This document shows, piece by piece, positions 36,544-47,036 of a stretch of DNA of 64,000 bases; within the stretch, counting starts at the first letter, position 1, and every line of letters starts with the position of its first letter. The notes under the pieces were generated by a model, which had not been told where the DNA came from, did no database searches, and saw only the letters and a list, made by a program, of their open reading frames with translations. The position numbers and the translations under genes are program-made. Source of the DNA: Motacilla alba alba (Eukaryota; Chordata; Aves; Passeriformes; Motacillidae); NCBI RefSeq assembly GCF_015832195.1, contig NC_052017.1, positions 52,774,652-52,838,651 of the forward strand, written 5' to 3'.

Positions 36544-36624
36544 CAGCACATGCAGTAAAATGCAGCACCTTCAGTAAGCAGCACGTGCAGGAAAATGCAG
36601 TAAATTTCAGCACATGCAGAAATG
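36544..36624. repeat. Degenerate tandem repeat, CAGCACATGCAG unit x ~4
   Basis: Units start at 36544, 36563, 36579 and 36608, with a partial unit at 36598. Each is CAGCAC(A/C/G)TGCAG followed by a short A-rich link and ATG, 16-19 bp long. CACGTG-like and ACATG words recur through the array. Confidence 0.8.
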
Positions 36625-37556
36625 CATTGTGATGTTTACTTTGTTTTTAATGGCAAAATTCATTGGTTTTCATAAATTCTTTTAGAATCAAGATTTTTTC
36701 AAGGTAACACCACTCTCCATACACCCTTAAAAGGGGAAGAAGGGGGGATGTTTTCTGTCATTGATACTGATATTTTGAAGTCCAAAGTCAAAATAAAAAA
36801 TTACTGTAAGGTAAAGCATACACAATGTGGAGAAAGCTTGTTGCTACTTTCCAAATCGAGTGGGAAACACATCAAAAATCTTAGTTGCCTTTAAACATTG
36901 CTGTCCAGTGTTGCTTACCCTCTCTACTAAGAGATGTTCACATTTCTCGTCTGAAGATATTTTCTATTTTGGGTCTCATTATGTGACTCTCTCTAAACAT
37001 AAAATAATAAATAATAAAAGCCTATTATTAAAAGCTTATTTTACAAGGAAAATACAAGAAGGATAATCATGTAAGCCTCCAACCTGCTTTTCAATGTACT
37101 AATGCCTTTGGGTTTCCTTAGGTTTTCTAACTAGCGTGTCTTTTCTGGACATCAAATGATTCCTAAATACCGTTCCAAAGCCCATCACATTTCTGAAAAA
37201 AAAACCCAGACTCGAGAGGCAGCTGAGAATTTTCTATAGAGTTAAATAATCTTTTCTATTCTAATTGAGTTGTCTCTACTTTTATGTCCAAATATTACAA
37301 TCACCTCCTGCCAGAGGTGGTCTCTACCTAATTTTTAGAACCACTTCTTTGCTAGTGAAAGACCACAATATCATAAAAATTACATTCTGTCTTTATTCCA
37401 AAGAGTTCATACTTGTCTCCATTAAAATTAGAGACAATAGATTCTCAGAATCTCTTCTTGTTATAGCTATTATTTTGTTCTATTTTTCAGTTTTCCACTT
37501 TTAGGTTTCTTATGTTAATTTAAACGTAAAATATCAGCCACCCGTAACAGAAATGC

Positions 37557-37562
37557 ATAAAC
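37557..37562. repeat. Left target-site duplication (ATAAAC)
   Basis: ATAAAC precedes the TGTTGCCG terminus. The right flank at 38248-38253 is ACAAAC, one transition different. A 6-bp duplication is typical of ERVK/beta-type integration. Confidence 0.5.
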
Positions 37563-38247
37563 TGTTGCCGCGCTGCATCCAAAACCTCTCAACCTCCCAG
37601 CTCCCGGGACGAGACCTGCGCCAGGCTGAGAGCCGACACTCAGCTCAACCGGCAAGGGGGGCACTACCCAGTGCAGCTTCTGGTGAATCACCGTAGGCTC
37701 CCAGGCAGCGCCTCGGCAGGAGTTTCGGGGACGTGGAGAGGGAAGCAAGGCAAGAAAAGAATGGTCTGAAGTCGGGGGTGCAGTCCACACAAGTTTACTC
37801 CCCCAGGGAGGCCAGCCGAACAAGGGATGCAGGTTGAAGGGGACAGTAACTTATACAGGGGGTGGAAACTAAAGGTGGATACATTACATGAACCAATGGT
37901 AGAGAACTGGAGGGGTGGTACAGGTCTAACTGATATCCCGGCCAGCGAACAGACAATCGAATGGGGAGGGGCTTTGGCCCCTGATCCAATCACCCGGCAG
38001 AGAAGGGAGAACATTCTGGAAAGGGGGTGGGGCTACCTGATGATGGACAGGGGCTCTGGGAGGGATTAACAACATAGATCAGTGGAGAACAATAGCAACA
38101 GGGGTGGAGGAATATGACTGACAATCTAAAGGGGAGGGGGGTGGGAAACCAATCAGTGAGGAAGGCGGAAAAACCTCAGGCTGAACCATAACTTAACTGG
38201 GGGAGAAACCGGGATTATTTAATTAGAACAAATTAAAACACACCACA
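37563..38247 (-). mobile_element. Solo LTR, GC-rich avian endogenous retrovirus (ERVK-type duplication)
   Basis: This 685-bp block is sharply richer in G+C and CpG than its surroundings. Read on the minus strand it starts TGTGGTGTG and ends GCGGCAACA, with 6-bp flanks ATAAAC and ACAAAC in plus orientation. On the minus strand there are inverted CCAAT boxes (CCAAT on plus at 37893-37897, 37986-37990 and 38149-38153), a TATAAG box (plus 37852-37857) and an AGTAAA polyadenylation-like signal about 55 bp further on (plus 37794-37799). That is the order U3, TATA, R, U5 expected of an LTR. About 12 CpG dinucleotides remain in 37563-37740. No primer-binding site or viral coding sequence adjoins it. 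The exact family is not recognised; the LTR call rests on termini, duplication, promoter order and composition. Confidence 0.72.
37846..37860 (-). promoter_or_regulatory. Predicted LTR TATA box
   Basis: On the minus strand the sequence reads CCTGTATAAGTTACTG. It lies downstream of CCAAT-type sites and about 55 bp upstream of the AGTAAA signal, consistent with an LTR core promoter. Confidence 0.5.
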
Positions 38248-38253
38248 ACAAAC
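38248..38253. repeat. Right target-site duplication (ACAAAC)
   Basis: Pairs with ATAAAC at 37557-37562, with five of six bases identical. Confidence 0.5.
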
Positions 38254-39414
38254 TGTACCACACCAAGTCATATTATTCTAATGACATAATTATTGTAGGA
38301 TACTATTTATAGGTAATGTCACAATATATCAAAATAATTAATTACCAGGAAACAAGACACTTCTATTTTTTATTATTTTCCCAGCCTACTCCTTAAACCT
38401 GTCATTTTCAGTGGAAATATATTTTAACCTGTCCTGTGGACTGCTGAGGTTTTTCCGATGGAATCTAAGCAATGACATGAGTTAACAGAAGTTTTGTGAT
38501 TGCTTAAACTTTGTTTTTCTTAACTGAGAATATAAGCCTGGATGTATGACAGAATTGCTGTATGTGCAAACTGCTTTACCTGAAAATGTCAAAGAATGGT
38601 TGTTGCAAACGTAGGACATATTTGACCCAGTGATTTTGCTGTCTATGGTAGTGGAGGTTGAGATTTTCATAGCAAGTAGAATAAGTACAGAGGTTCTGGT
38701 GGATTTATGCCAACTTCATATTGCATCCTTCACTTTAATCTTACTCATGGGCAAAGCTAGAAAATTATCTTTGCATGGGGAAGTAAAATGTTGCTTGCTC
38801 TGAAGAGCTAGAATCCTACCTGCTGGCAATTTTATCAGGATATTAGAAAACTCAAATCCCAAGGTTGGATAGGAGATGGTGCACCATTTTACAATGCATC
38901 TTTGCTAAGGACTGTCTGAGAGCAAGCAGAAGCTATGCCAACTGAGCTGATGCACCTGTTTTCAGGTTTATTACATTTAGCACAGGGGAAAGCAAGAGAA
39001 TATTCATAATAAAACAAGATCAAGCTTTGTCTTTTAATGGGCTTTGCTGAAGAGAGGGCTAAACACAACTCCCTAATCTTTTCTCATGGGTAGTGAAAGT
39101 TCAGGCCAGATGACACTGAGGAGAATAAAGGGCTACGAAAACTCATCTTAAGATGCCAAAGGCAAAGCCAATGCAAAATATTTAGTTAATTAATTATGGA
39201 ATTATAGACTTGAAAAGAGCCTTACAGTTTGGCACTCTAATAGAGCTGATGAGCAGGTTGTACATACTCTGCACAATATTCTTAGAACGGAACAAGAACT
39301 TTTGAGTATGTTGTTAACTTCTTTTAAAAATAACTTTTTTTTTTTTTCACCAGAGGTAAAGCAAAATGCTTTATTTAAATGAAAGATCATTTAGTTTTGC
39401 TTTCATGACGAAAG
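38254..39414. other. No gene recognised
   Basis: AT-rich unique DNA. A T-rich run at about 39336-39347 precedes the next LTR. GGAATTATAGACTTGAAAAGAGCC near 39197 faintly resembles a reversed LINE 3' end but is too short to call. Confidence 0.5.
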
Positions 39415-40114
39415 AAGCAGCTGTGTCCCTGCAGCCCATGGAGGACCACAGATATCCACCTGTAGCCTCTGGAGGACCTCATGTTGGTGCAGGTGGATGC
39501 CTGAGAGAGGCTGTGACCCTGTGAGAAGCCTGTACTGAAATAGGTTTGTTGGCAGGACCTGTGGACACATGAAGAGAAGAGCCCATGTTGCAGCAGATTT
39601 GCTGGCAGGACCCATGACCCCATGGAAAGGACCCAGCTGGAGCAGTTAGGGAAAAGCAGTAGCCTGTAGGATGGACTCACATTGATGAAGTTCATGAAGG
39701 ACTGTCTCCTTTGAGAGGAATCCCATGCTGGAGCAGGGGAAATGAGTGAGAATGGAAGAGTGACAAGGTGTGATGAACTGAATGTGACCCCAATTCCCCA
39801 TTTCCCTGTGCTACTGGTAGGAAAGAGGTAGTGAAATTAGGAGTGAGACTGAGCCCGGAAATAAGGGAGGGATGGGGGAAAGTGATTTTTAGATTTGAGT
39901 TTATTTTTAATTTTCTTACTCTGATTTTGATTAGCAATAAATGGAATAAATGGGATTCATTTGCCCCAGTCAAGTCTGTTTTGTCCTGTTGTTATGTTGT
40001 CTCCTGATAAGACTCATGATTTTCATTATATTTTGTCTCCACTAACCAGCTGAGGAGCAGTGATAGAGAGACTTTGGTGAGGATCTGGCAACCAGTCAAG
40101 ATCAACCAACCACA
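39415..40114 (+). mobile_element. ERVL-like avian LTR, 5'-truncated
   Basis: From CAGCTGTGTCCCTGCAGCCC onward this follows the avian ERVL-like LTR that I know to contain degenerate internal repeats of the type GGACC..CATGCTGGAGCAG. Such units are visible at 39437-39740 (TTGGCAGGACCTGTGG, GCTGGCAGGACCCATGACCCC, CCCATGCTGGAGCAGGGG). They are followed by GTGTGATGAACTGAATGTGACCCC, GAGCCCGGAAATAAGGGAGGGATGG and AGCAATAAATGG (AATAAA at 39936-39941 and 39945-39950). The U5 part ends CAACCAGTCAAGATCAACCAACCACA at 40114. The U3 start with its promoter is missing, so this copy is truncated. No retroviral internal sequence follows. It is the same family as 29125-29413. Confidence 0.8.
39936..39950 (+). 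terminator. LTR polyadenylation signals (two AATAAA)
   Basis: AATAAA at 39936-39941 and again at 39945-39950, in the position of the family's polyadenylation signal, about 165 bp before the LTR end. Confidence 0.6.
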
Positions 40115-42378
40115 CTCATTTAAGCAAATGTGGCTTAATGGGGATGAGCACGCAGTCCTTAAAAAAAATAAAAAAGTCTATCAGGTTTAATAGATCTTGA
40201 TTTTGGCACCATAAGGTCACTAAGTCTTTCTCGGTTTGAAGACTCTTTAAACTTCTGTTTCCTGTTGTTTGTATTTCCTTTTACTGGTGTCTGGGTTTGG
40301 GAAAACTTTGGTTTTTTACACTTCTTTCCGCTGTACATCTTTAATAAAGGCAAAAATGAAAAAATATTCAGAAATTAATCAAAAACCTATTCAAGTTCCC
40401 AACTCCTAAACTTCTCCATAATATCAAAATGTCTCAAAAAAGTATACATAAACTAAAAGCGTAAGTAAACTAACAGTGATTTGGGGCGGAGACATGGGCA
40501 TTTATATGTTTTCTTTTCTTGCCAGAAATTCAAGTTCTTTTCCCCACGTTTTGCAAGGCAATTGAAGATAGAAGAAAGTAGAGAGGGATGGTGTCTAATT
40601 TTGTTTTTTATTTTCTTGAATTAAGATTTGTGACTCTTAAAAAAACTTTTCTAGTTTGAATATGAAACAATACTCCTATATGCATTAATACATTTAAATT
40701 TCAAATGTTAGCAACTTTTATTCCTCCATTGATCCATTTTGCAATCATCAAAATTTATTTGACAAGTTTTTATAATCCAAACACCAATGTATATCTAAGT
40801 GATCTCAACATTCTCACAATAACATGAGAAATTAAAATAAAGACAAAGGTACTATAGTAGATAATTGAAATCTACCCCTTCTCACAGTAATTTCAAGGTA
40901 AAATTCCTTGAACTCTAGATGTTTAAAGGTTATTTAAAAAGTTATGAAAAGAAATAAAAAGATTACATGATGGAGGATAAAAACAAATTATCACTTTTGT
41001 CATGTTTCATTAACAGAGAAACTGGTCTCCTTAGCTCAGAAAAGAAAAGCCAAACATTAGCAGAGCAATAAACTCTCATTATCAAGAGTTCTGGATTTTT
41101 GTTCCAAGTGAAAATATCTGAGGGATTTTTTGGGGTTTTTGGGGGGGGGTTTTTGGGTTGTTTTGTTTTGTTTTTGTTTTTTGCTGGTGGGTGTGGGGGT
41201 TTTTTTTACATGTCTTCTCATAACTTACAGAATATAACAGCCCACTGCTAATTCCTCTGAATGAGAATTTTGTCTGTTTTTACATCCTTTTTCACATCTT
41301 CTTTGAAAATCAGAAACTATGAAAATAGAAGCATTGTATCCTCTGGAACACAAGAAATCAGAAGCTGCCTAGGAATTCCCTGAACATTGCGATTAATTGT
41401 GCATATGCTTTTCCACCCCTAACTCTGAGCACCATAACCCCTTTCCCAATGCCCTGTGGCCTGGGATACCTGTTCCAATTTTAGGCCAACTTTTCACCTC
41501 TAGAGTAAATGGTAGCAACTGTCATTACTGTCTGTAATGTCACCACACCTATCTGTCACCATTTCATTATTTATACAAACAAGAGAATTGAAGACAGGCA
41601 AGAAATACATACAGGACTATCACTTCAGTCCTTGGGAATAGAAACACTTTCCGTCATGACTATTTTTAGTGAAGCTTGTTTCCAATCAAAGGCAAGAACC
41701 CTTATCAAGGAAATAACTTATTCTAGCATCACATTACTGGCCATTTCTAGAAAAATCACTATTTCTTCAGAAAACAACATTATCTGACATCCCAAGGTCC
41801 TTTTCATTCACTTACTCAGAGTTTCTCTCATTTGAGAGAGAAGATAGGAATCTTTCAGAGGGGTACTTTCTTCCAAACTTGTCCTCTTGAATTTAGGCAG
41901 TTTAGGGGAACAATGACTGCTGACAAGTTCCTTATTACCAGCAATTAATGGCCAGTTTGTTAATTAGTGTCCTGAGGCAAAGTTAATGTAGTGTTTCCAG
42001 CAGAACCCAAAACAAAAACATAGAATATTTTTGGATATGGGCTAACAGCTCTGTTTTATTCAGTATTTTTCTTAACAAGGACAGATTTTCCTGTCCAAAC
42101 CAGTGGACTGCAAAGTGCACATGCTGGGAAAAGAAATCAGCTTCATTAAAAGGAAAAATAATAATAAACTGGCTGTGGTCTTTTTCCTGACCCAGAGCAT
42201 GGCAAGTTCCCAGTACATTCAGGAAAGAATAAAAACTCAAAAAGAAGATGGGGGAAAAAATAAAAAAGGAGGATGTGAAAGTGTTTTCTCTGCCTTTTCA
42301 ATGAAAACTCCAATCAATCCCAGAGGCTTCCTGACAGATTCTTTCCCTACTCCCTATTATTCAAAGAAAAATAATCAT
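40115..42378. other. No gene recognised; includes G/T tract
   Basis: AT-rich DNA containing the G/T-rich tract at 41122-41212. A 92-codon plus-strand frame at 41509-41787 has no recognised family. Confidence 0.5.
41122..41212 (+). repeat. G/T-rich low-complexity tract with quadruplex potential
   Basis: Runs GGG, GGGG, GGGGGGGGG and GGG at 41122-41157 are separated by loops of 7, 5 and 5 bases, which meets the usual quadruplex rule. It continues into TTTTG repeats and GGTGGGTGTGGGGG. It is the complement-type composition of the A/C tracts at 21111-21276 and 48153-48255. Confidence 0.85.
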
Positions 42379-42446
42379 CATTGGACCAGATGACCCACTG
42401 TCCTCTCTTGCAACTTTACCCGTTCTGTTATTCTGTGATCTGTCCA
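42379..42446 (+). mobile_element. CR1 LINE extreme 3' end, short
   Basis: ATTGGACCAGATGACCCACTGTCCTC..TTCTGTTATTCTGTGATC follows the last bases of CR1 (consensus: GGTTGGACTAGATGACC..TTCTGTGATTCTGTGA). About 68 bp, so it is a very short 5'-truncated copy. Confidence 0.6.
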
Positions 42447-44875
42447 CTACTGAAAATGCCTTCAATAATCTAATAACTTCCTTTTCTTTTTCTTTTAAAA
42501 TACCCAAAACAAAACATCCCACAGACTCATGGAATTTCAACTCAGAAGTGCTGTTTGCTTTGGGGATACCTCTGCTTGTTACAAAATTGTGAACTTTACA
42601 AAAGCAAATTTAGAAATTATCACATACCGTACCCTGTCCCTCACATTCCTCTGGTCTCTCAGAGCTGTGATCTTCACCTTTTTCTCACCTAACAAGCAGA
42701 GACATACAAGACATCTCTCTCATGAGTAAGGGTGCTCCTGGAGCAGTGTCTACACCAAGCATCAGAATTTTTTTTGGGTTTCCTACCAGTTTCCCAACAG
42801 TGTGGTACTCAGGGGCCTCCAGAGAAGGAAGAGACACAATTCTTGAACTGGTTGTAAAACCTACTTCCATTTCTAAAGACAATAAAAAATCCTCCAGCCC
42901 CCACATGGCAGAAAACCACAAAATTTTCTAGGACTGACCTCTATTGTCACTATTTCTAGATCTGCTAGGCTGTTCCTCATGTTTCACTGAGCCAGTTAAA
43001 TAAGGCAAAACTGATGCTGGCCTCTGCTGTGCATAAGAGACACCTTAAAGGCGATGGATTTCTCCCCAACTTTCCATAAGGCGAACAGCCAGAAATGAGA
43101 GCCGACCCATCTGGCTCCTCTATGAGCCACGCAGACAGAAGAACAGAGGCAGCCGTGCCAGTGAGAATGACTCTGAGCAGCTCACAGTGAGGTTTCTCCA
43201 ACAGAGAGGCTGAATTTTCATGCTGCAACAGCTCATTTCATGACTCTCCAGGAAGAGGTGGGCTACACAGACAGCTTTAGTCACTTCAGGTATCAATGAG
43301 AACATACTCTCTGTCACTGAGTGATAAGACCCTACAAAAAAAGTAGAATACTATAAATATGAAATTTTATTTGTTACTATGGCATAGTCAGGCTGATCGA
43401 ACTTCAGACTTTGCATCAGCCAAATACAACTTTCAGGCACGAAACATTTATAAATGTCTGCATTTAATTACAGTGGTAAAACTTCTTAAAATAATTCTCT
43501 AAACATGTTAAACCACATGAAATGCAATCAAAGTTGTACCATATTTTTTAAAATTGCACAAGTTTTTAGTTGCATAAACTATATTAAATTTTAATACCAG
43601 CCAAGATGTACTTACAACAAAACCGAAGTAAGGCACACATAAAAAGGCTGATTGGTGATTGAGTGTATACTTTCCCCACAGAGGGATTCATGAAGTCTGG
43701 TGTCAGAAGTCTTCAGAGAGTAATCAGGGTTTCATTTGTTTGGTTAATGTATTCATTACTGATAAGAACTGCGCTATAGATAAAAGGAGAATAATCAAGA
43801 GCCATCTTTTATATGCTTTTCTCCCCATCCCAGCTCCTAATGAATGTTAAATCATTTAAGTTATGAGTGACTGATTAACTTAAGGCAGTCTATATATTTT
43901 CATACATGTATTTATAGTTTATAACACAACAAAAAATAAGGATTTTTGGGATTTCTCTGTAACCCTTTCCTTTTGCGTTTTTATAATGAGTGTCCTTGTG
44001 AAGAAAGCATTGTCATCTGACAATATGTCAAGAATTGGCAACACTGACATTGTTTTGACACATTGATTTGGCATAAATTGCTCAGCCCATTTATGTAACA
44101 TAAAATACATTTATAAAAGCAAAGAGGTATAGCCTAAGAACTCTCATGTGATTTATATACAACTTACTTCCCAAGAGTGCAGTCCTAAGAAATCTGGAAC
44201 TTCATTTGCCCTTCATTTTTAAATAGAAGACAGTGACTTCAGCCAGTTACAGTTTTTGTCTCACCACCAGTTTATCAACTGTAAAGCAAGGCAGGTCTAT
44301 TTCTCAGAAGTGATGTGCAATAGGAGGTCTCAATCAAAGGCTGAAGCTAGAAAGGACATCTAAAGGGGTACTAAAGTCTTACACTGATTCTGACTGTAGT
44401 TTATATAAGGATTTTGTCAGGTGGCCTAAAGAAAGAGGCTAATGCAAACACGGAAGGGTTCTGCAGAACCACTATAACAAATGTCCTCCAAGGGGTATTT
44501 GATAACACTTGATGCTAGTAAATACTAGTTAAAGTGTAGCACATCTCACACATAAGCAACCAAAGAATCTTTCCAAGACAATGTTCAGGAGGGGAGGAGT
44601 CAGACTAGTTTTGCCAAACTATACACTCCCACAAAGCAAATGATCCTCTGTTTCTGTTGTCTTCAGTTAAGGAGTGTGCATTAGGTTAATTAACATATCC
44701 TTATAGTCCTGACATCTCATGTTTGAAGCAAGAGCATAAACCCAAGTTTAATTTTTACCACTGGATCTGATAATTTAGGAAGGCTGAAATGACACAATCA
44801 GAACTCTCCTAAAATACACTATTTTAGGAAGACTTCACACTGAATGCTCCCAAAACATAGGATGAATTGTGTTTT
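42447..44875. other. No gene recognised; CpG-bearing patch at 43000-43320
   Basis: Mostly AT-rich. The segment 43000-43320 is less AT-rich and keeps several CpG dinucleotides (AAGGCGATGG, AAGGCGAAC, GCCGACCC, CCACGCAG, CAGCCGTGCC), with no repeat match. It could be a conserved noncoding element. Confidence 0.45.
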
Positions 44876-45840
44876 TCAGAGGTTGGCACTGGGACCAGTG
44901 CTGCTTAACAGCTCTCTCAGTGACATGGACAGTGGGATTGAATGCACCCTAAGCAGGTGTGCTGACCACACCAGGCTGTGTGGTGCAGTCAACACACTGG
45001 AGGGGAGGAATAATGCCATCCAGAGGGACCTTGACAGCTTTGAGATGTGAGCTAGGGCAGACCTCATTAAGCTCAATAAAGCGGAGTGCAAGGTCCTGCA
45101 CATGGCTCAGATTAATCCCACAAATGAATATAGGGTGGTTGAAGAATGATTTGGGAGCAACCCTGAGGAAAAGGAATTGGGGATATTGCTTGACAAAAAG
45201 CAGGATGCCACCTGTCAGTGTGCACTGGCAGCCCAGAAAGCCAACGGTGTCGTAGGCCACATCAAAAGCAGTGTGACTAGCAGGGAAAGGGAGGGGATGA
45301 TCCCCTTCTACTTTGCTCTGGTGAGATCCCACCTGGAGTTTGGCATCCAGGCGTGGGGTCCCCAACATAAGAAGGATGTGAAAGTGCTGGAGTGGCTCCA
45401 GAGGCAGGCCACAAAGGTACTCAGAGGGCTGAAGTACCTCTCCCATGAAGACAAGACAAGAAAGATGAGGGTGTTTATCCTGAAGAAGAGAAGACTCTGC
45501 TTATTGCAGCCTTTCAGTACCTAAGGGGGGCTTGTAAAAAAGCTGGAGAGGGACTTTATACAAGGGCATGTAGTGCTAGAACAAGGGGGAGTGACTCTAA
45601 ACTGAAAGAGGGTAGATTCCCTTTAGACATTAGGAAGAAATTCTTTAGTGTGAGAGTGTTGACACATTGGAACAGGTTTCACAAAGAAGCTGTGGATACC
45701 CCATGCCTGGAAGAATTTGAGGCTAGCCAGGACTGGGCTTTGAGGAACCTGGTCTAGCAGAAGGTGTCTCTGCCCATGGCAGGGGGTTGGAACTAGATGG
45801 TATTAAAGGTGTCTGCAAACCCAAACCAATCTATGATAGA
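44876..45840 (+). mobile_element. CR1 LINE, C-terminal reverse transcriptase and 3' end
   Basis: Homology starts in the block before the active site (RLALGPVLLNSSLSDMDSGI, 44879-44938; CR1 family form GSVLGPVLFNIFINDIDSGI). The active-site FADD motif reads CADH (44958-44969), the second Asp replaced by His, which would abolish polymerase activity. Then come CR1 thumb and tail blocks: AECKVLH near 45083-45103, KKQDATCQCALAAQKANGVV (45198-45260), SHLEFGIQAWGPQHKKDVKV (45328-45390), QRQATKVLRGLKYLSHEDK (45400-45456), and ..KEGRFPLDIRKKFF..-type text near 45604-45645. The 3' end has GGGGGTTGGAACTAGATGG and AACCAATCTATGATAG. Stops and frameshifts break it. The 165-codon minus-strand frame at 44949-45446 is an antisense shadow of this element. 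Confidence 0.93.
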
Positions 45841-46440
45841 AGTTCTTTAATTTTTTGTTGAAGTAGCCTATTCAATCTATGTTAATTAGATGTTACAGCA
45901 TTACAATATGGCACAAAGCCACACAAAACAGGAGTTGGAGGGAAAGGACAAAAATTTTTACATGTTGAAAAGAATTTGACTTAGAGAATCCACACCACAG
46001 AACTGGATTTGTTGAAAATAACTTTGTTGGAGAACAGAACAGCAACTGAAGGGCAAGACAGACCTAATGTGACAGAATGATAACAATAGGCTGGGATTTT
46101 AGGAGAGTTGCATCAGGAGTGAAGGATGATATGCTCTGACTTCCTTCTTATTCAAAGATGATCCATTTCCTAGCTGGACACTGCACCTCTAAACTACAGT
46201 GGCCTTAATATTGTTTGCTAGAACAAGCACAGCTGTACTTTCATTTTGAAAGTGAGGGAAGGAAAATGCCTTTTCAGTCTCTGTTGCCTTTATCCTAGTA
46301 TGTGAAGCATGAGAAATACAATAAATTCTTGTAGGCCTATACACAGGTAAGTCATCCATGTGAAAGGTGTACTACCCCATACAAAAAAATTTGTCTATTA
46401 TGATTGAGATATTTATCTACCATTATTATAATTATTAATG
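45841..46440. other. No gene recognised
   Basis: AT-rich unique DNA between a CR1 end and a microsatellite. Confidence 0.6.
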
Positions 46441-46461
46441 TTATTATTATTATTATTATAT

Positions 46462-46496
<35 letters not shown>

Positions 46497-46497
46497 T
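46441..46497. repeat. Compound microsatellite (TTA)n-(TTTA)n
   Basis: About six TTA units pass directly into about ten TTTA units. Imperfect ATT units extend left to about 46422. Confidence 0.95.
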
Positions 46498-46885
46498 GTT
46501 AATATTGAGTCGTGGTAAATGCCTGGATAATGCTTCTACTCCTGTCTCCATGCAGTTGATCTGTTCAAGGGATTAGAAAGAAAACTTTAGTTAGCAGAAG
46601 AGAATGTTGAAAATACAATGATAGCTACAGTCTAACCTGCCTCCACCTGTCCACCCACGCAGCTACCTGTATCAGTCAGGAAATAGGTGACTAATATTTG
46701 CTCACTTTTGGGAATTTGTTTAACATTACTGAATGACTCATAGAAACAGAGGTGTGGAATAATAACAACTTTTAAGGATAAATGCAAAACAAAGAAATCC
46801 GTTCATTCAACAGATACACATTCTTTGGTACTAGAATAGAACTGTACAGTTATACTGTTATGGCTGTCAGCCATTGTATGACCTT

Positions 46886-47036
46886 TCTCCCTCTCCTCTC
46901 CTCTCCTCTCCTCTCCTCTCCTCTCCTCTCCTCTCCTCTCTCCTCTCCTCTCCTCTCCTCTCCTCTCCTCTCCTCTCCTCTCCTCTCCTCTCCTCTCCTC
47001 TCCTCTCCTCTCCTCTCCTCTCCTCTCCTCTCCTCT
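46886..47036. repeat. (TCTCC)n pentanucleotide microsatellite, about 150 bp
   Basis: Near-perfect CTCTC/TCTCC repeat with one interruption near 46936-46941 (an extra TC phase shift). One strand is wholly pyrimidine. Frames across it (Leu-Ser-Pro rich on plus, Arg-Gly-Glu rich on minus) are repeat artefacts. Confidence 0.97.

Larger units (their letters stand above)
29414..37556. other. No gene recognised; unique DNA
   Basis: About 8 kb with only simple repeats: an A21 run (30338-30358), a 14-bp triplet repeat (31674-31711) and a CAGCACATGCAG array (36544-36624). A less AT-rich patch at about 35780-36200 matches no family I can name. The 125-codon frame at 32176-32553 and 117-codon frame at 35890-36243 show no domain features and are probably chance. 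Confidence 0.5.

Noticed and set aside
37515..38069. Open frames of 64-108 codons across the GC-rich LTR
   Set aside because: GC-rich sequence has fewer stop codons, and the frames overlap on both strands. LTR structure explains the block better.
39190..39240. Possible reversed CR1 terminus (GGAATTATAGACTTGAAAAGAG)
   Set aside because: Only about 25 weakly matching bases and no further CR1 blocks.
39387..39695. 102-codon minus-strand frame with repeated motifs
   Set aside because: It is antisense translation of the degenerate internal repeats of the ERVL-like LTR.
29125..40114. Two same-family LTRs in the same orientation about 10 kb apart, as the two ends of one provirus
   Set aside because: No gag, pol or env remnant or primer-binding site is visible between them. 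One copy is internally deleted and the other 5'-truncated, and an unrelated LTR lies between. Two independent remnants are more likely.
44949..45446. 165-codon minus-strand open frame, the longest in the window
   Set aside because: It lies wholly antisense to a CR1 reverse-transcriptase fragment that is clearly coding-derived on the plus strand.
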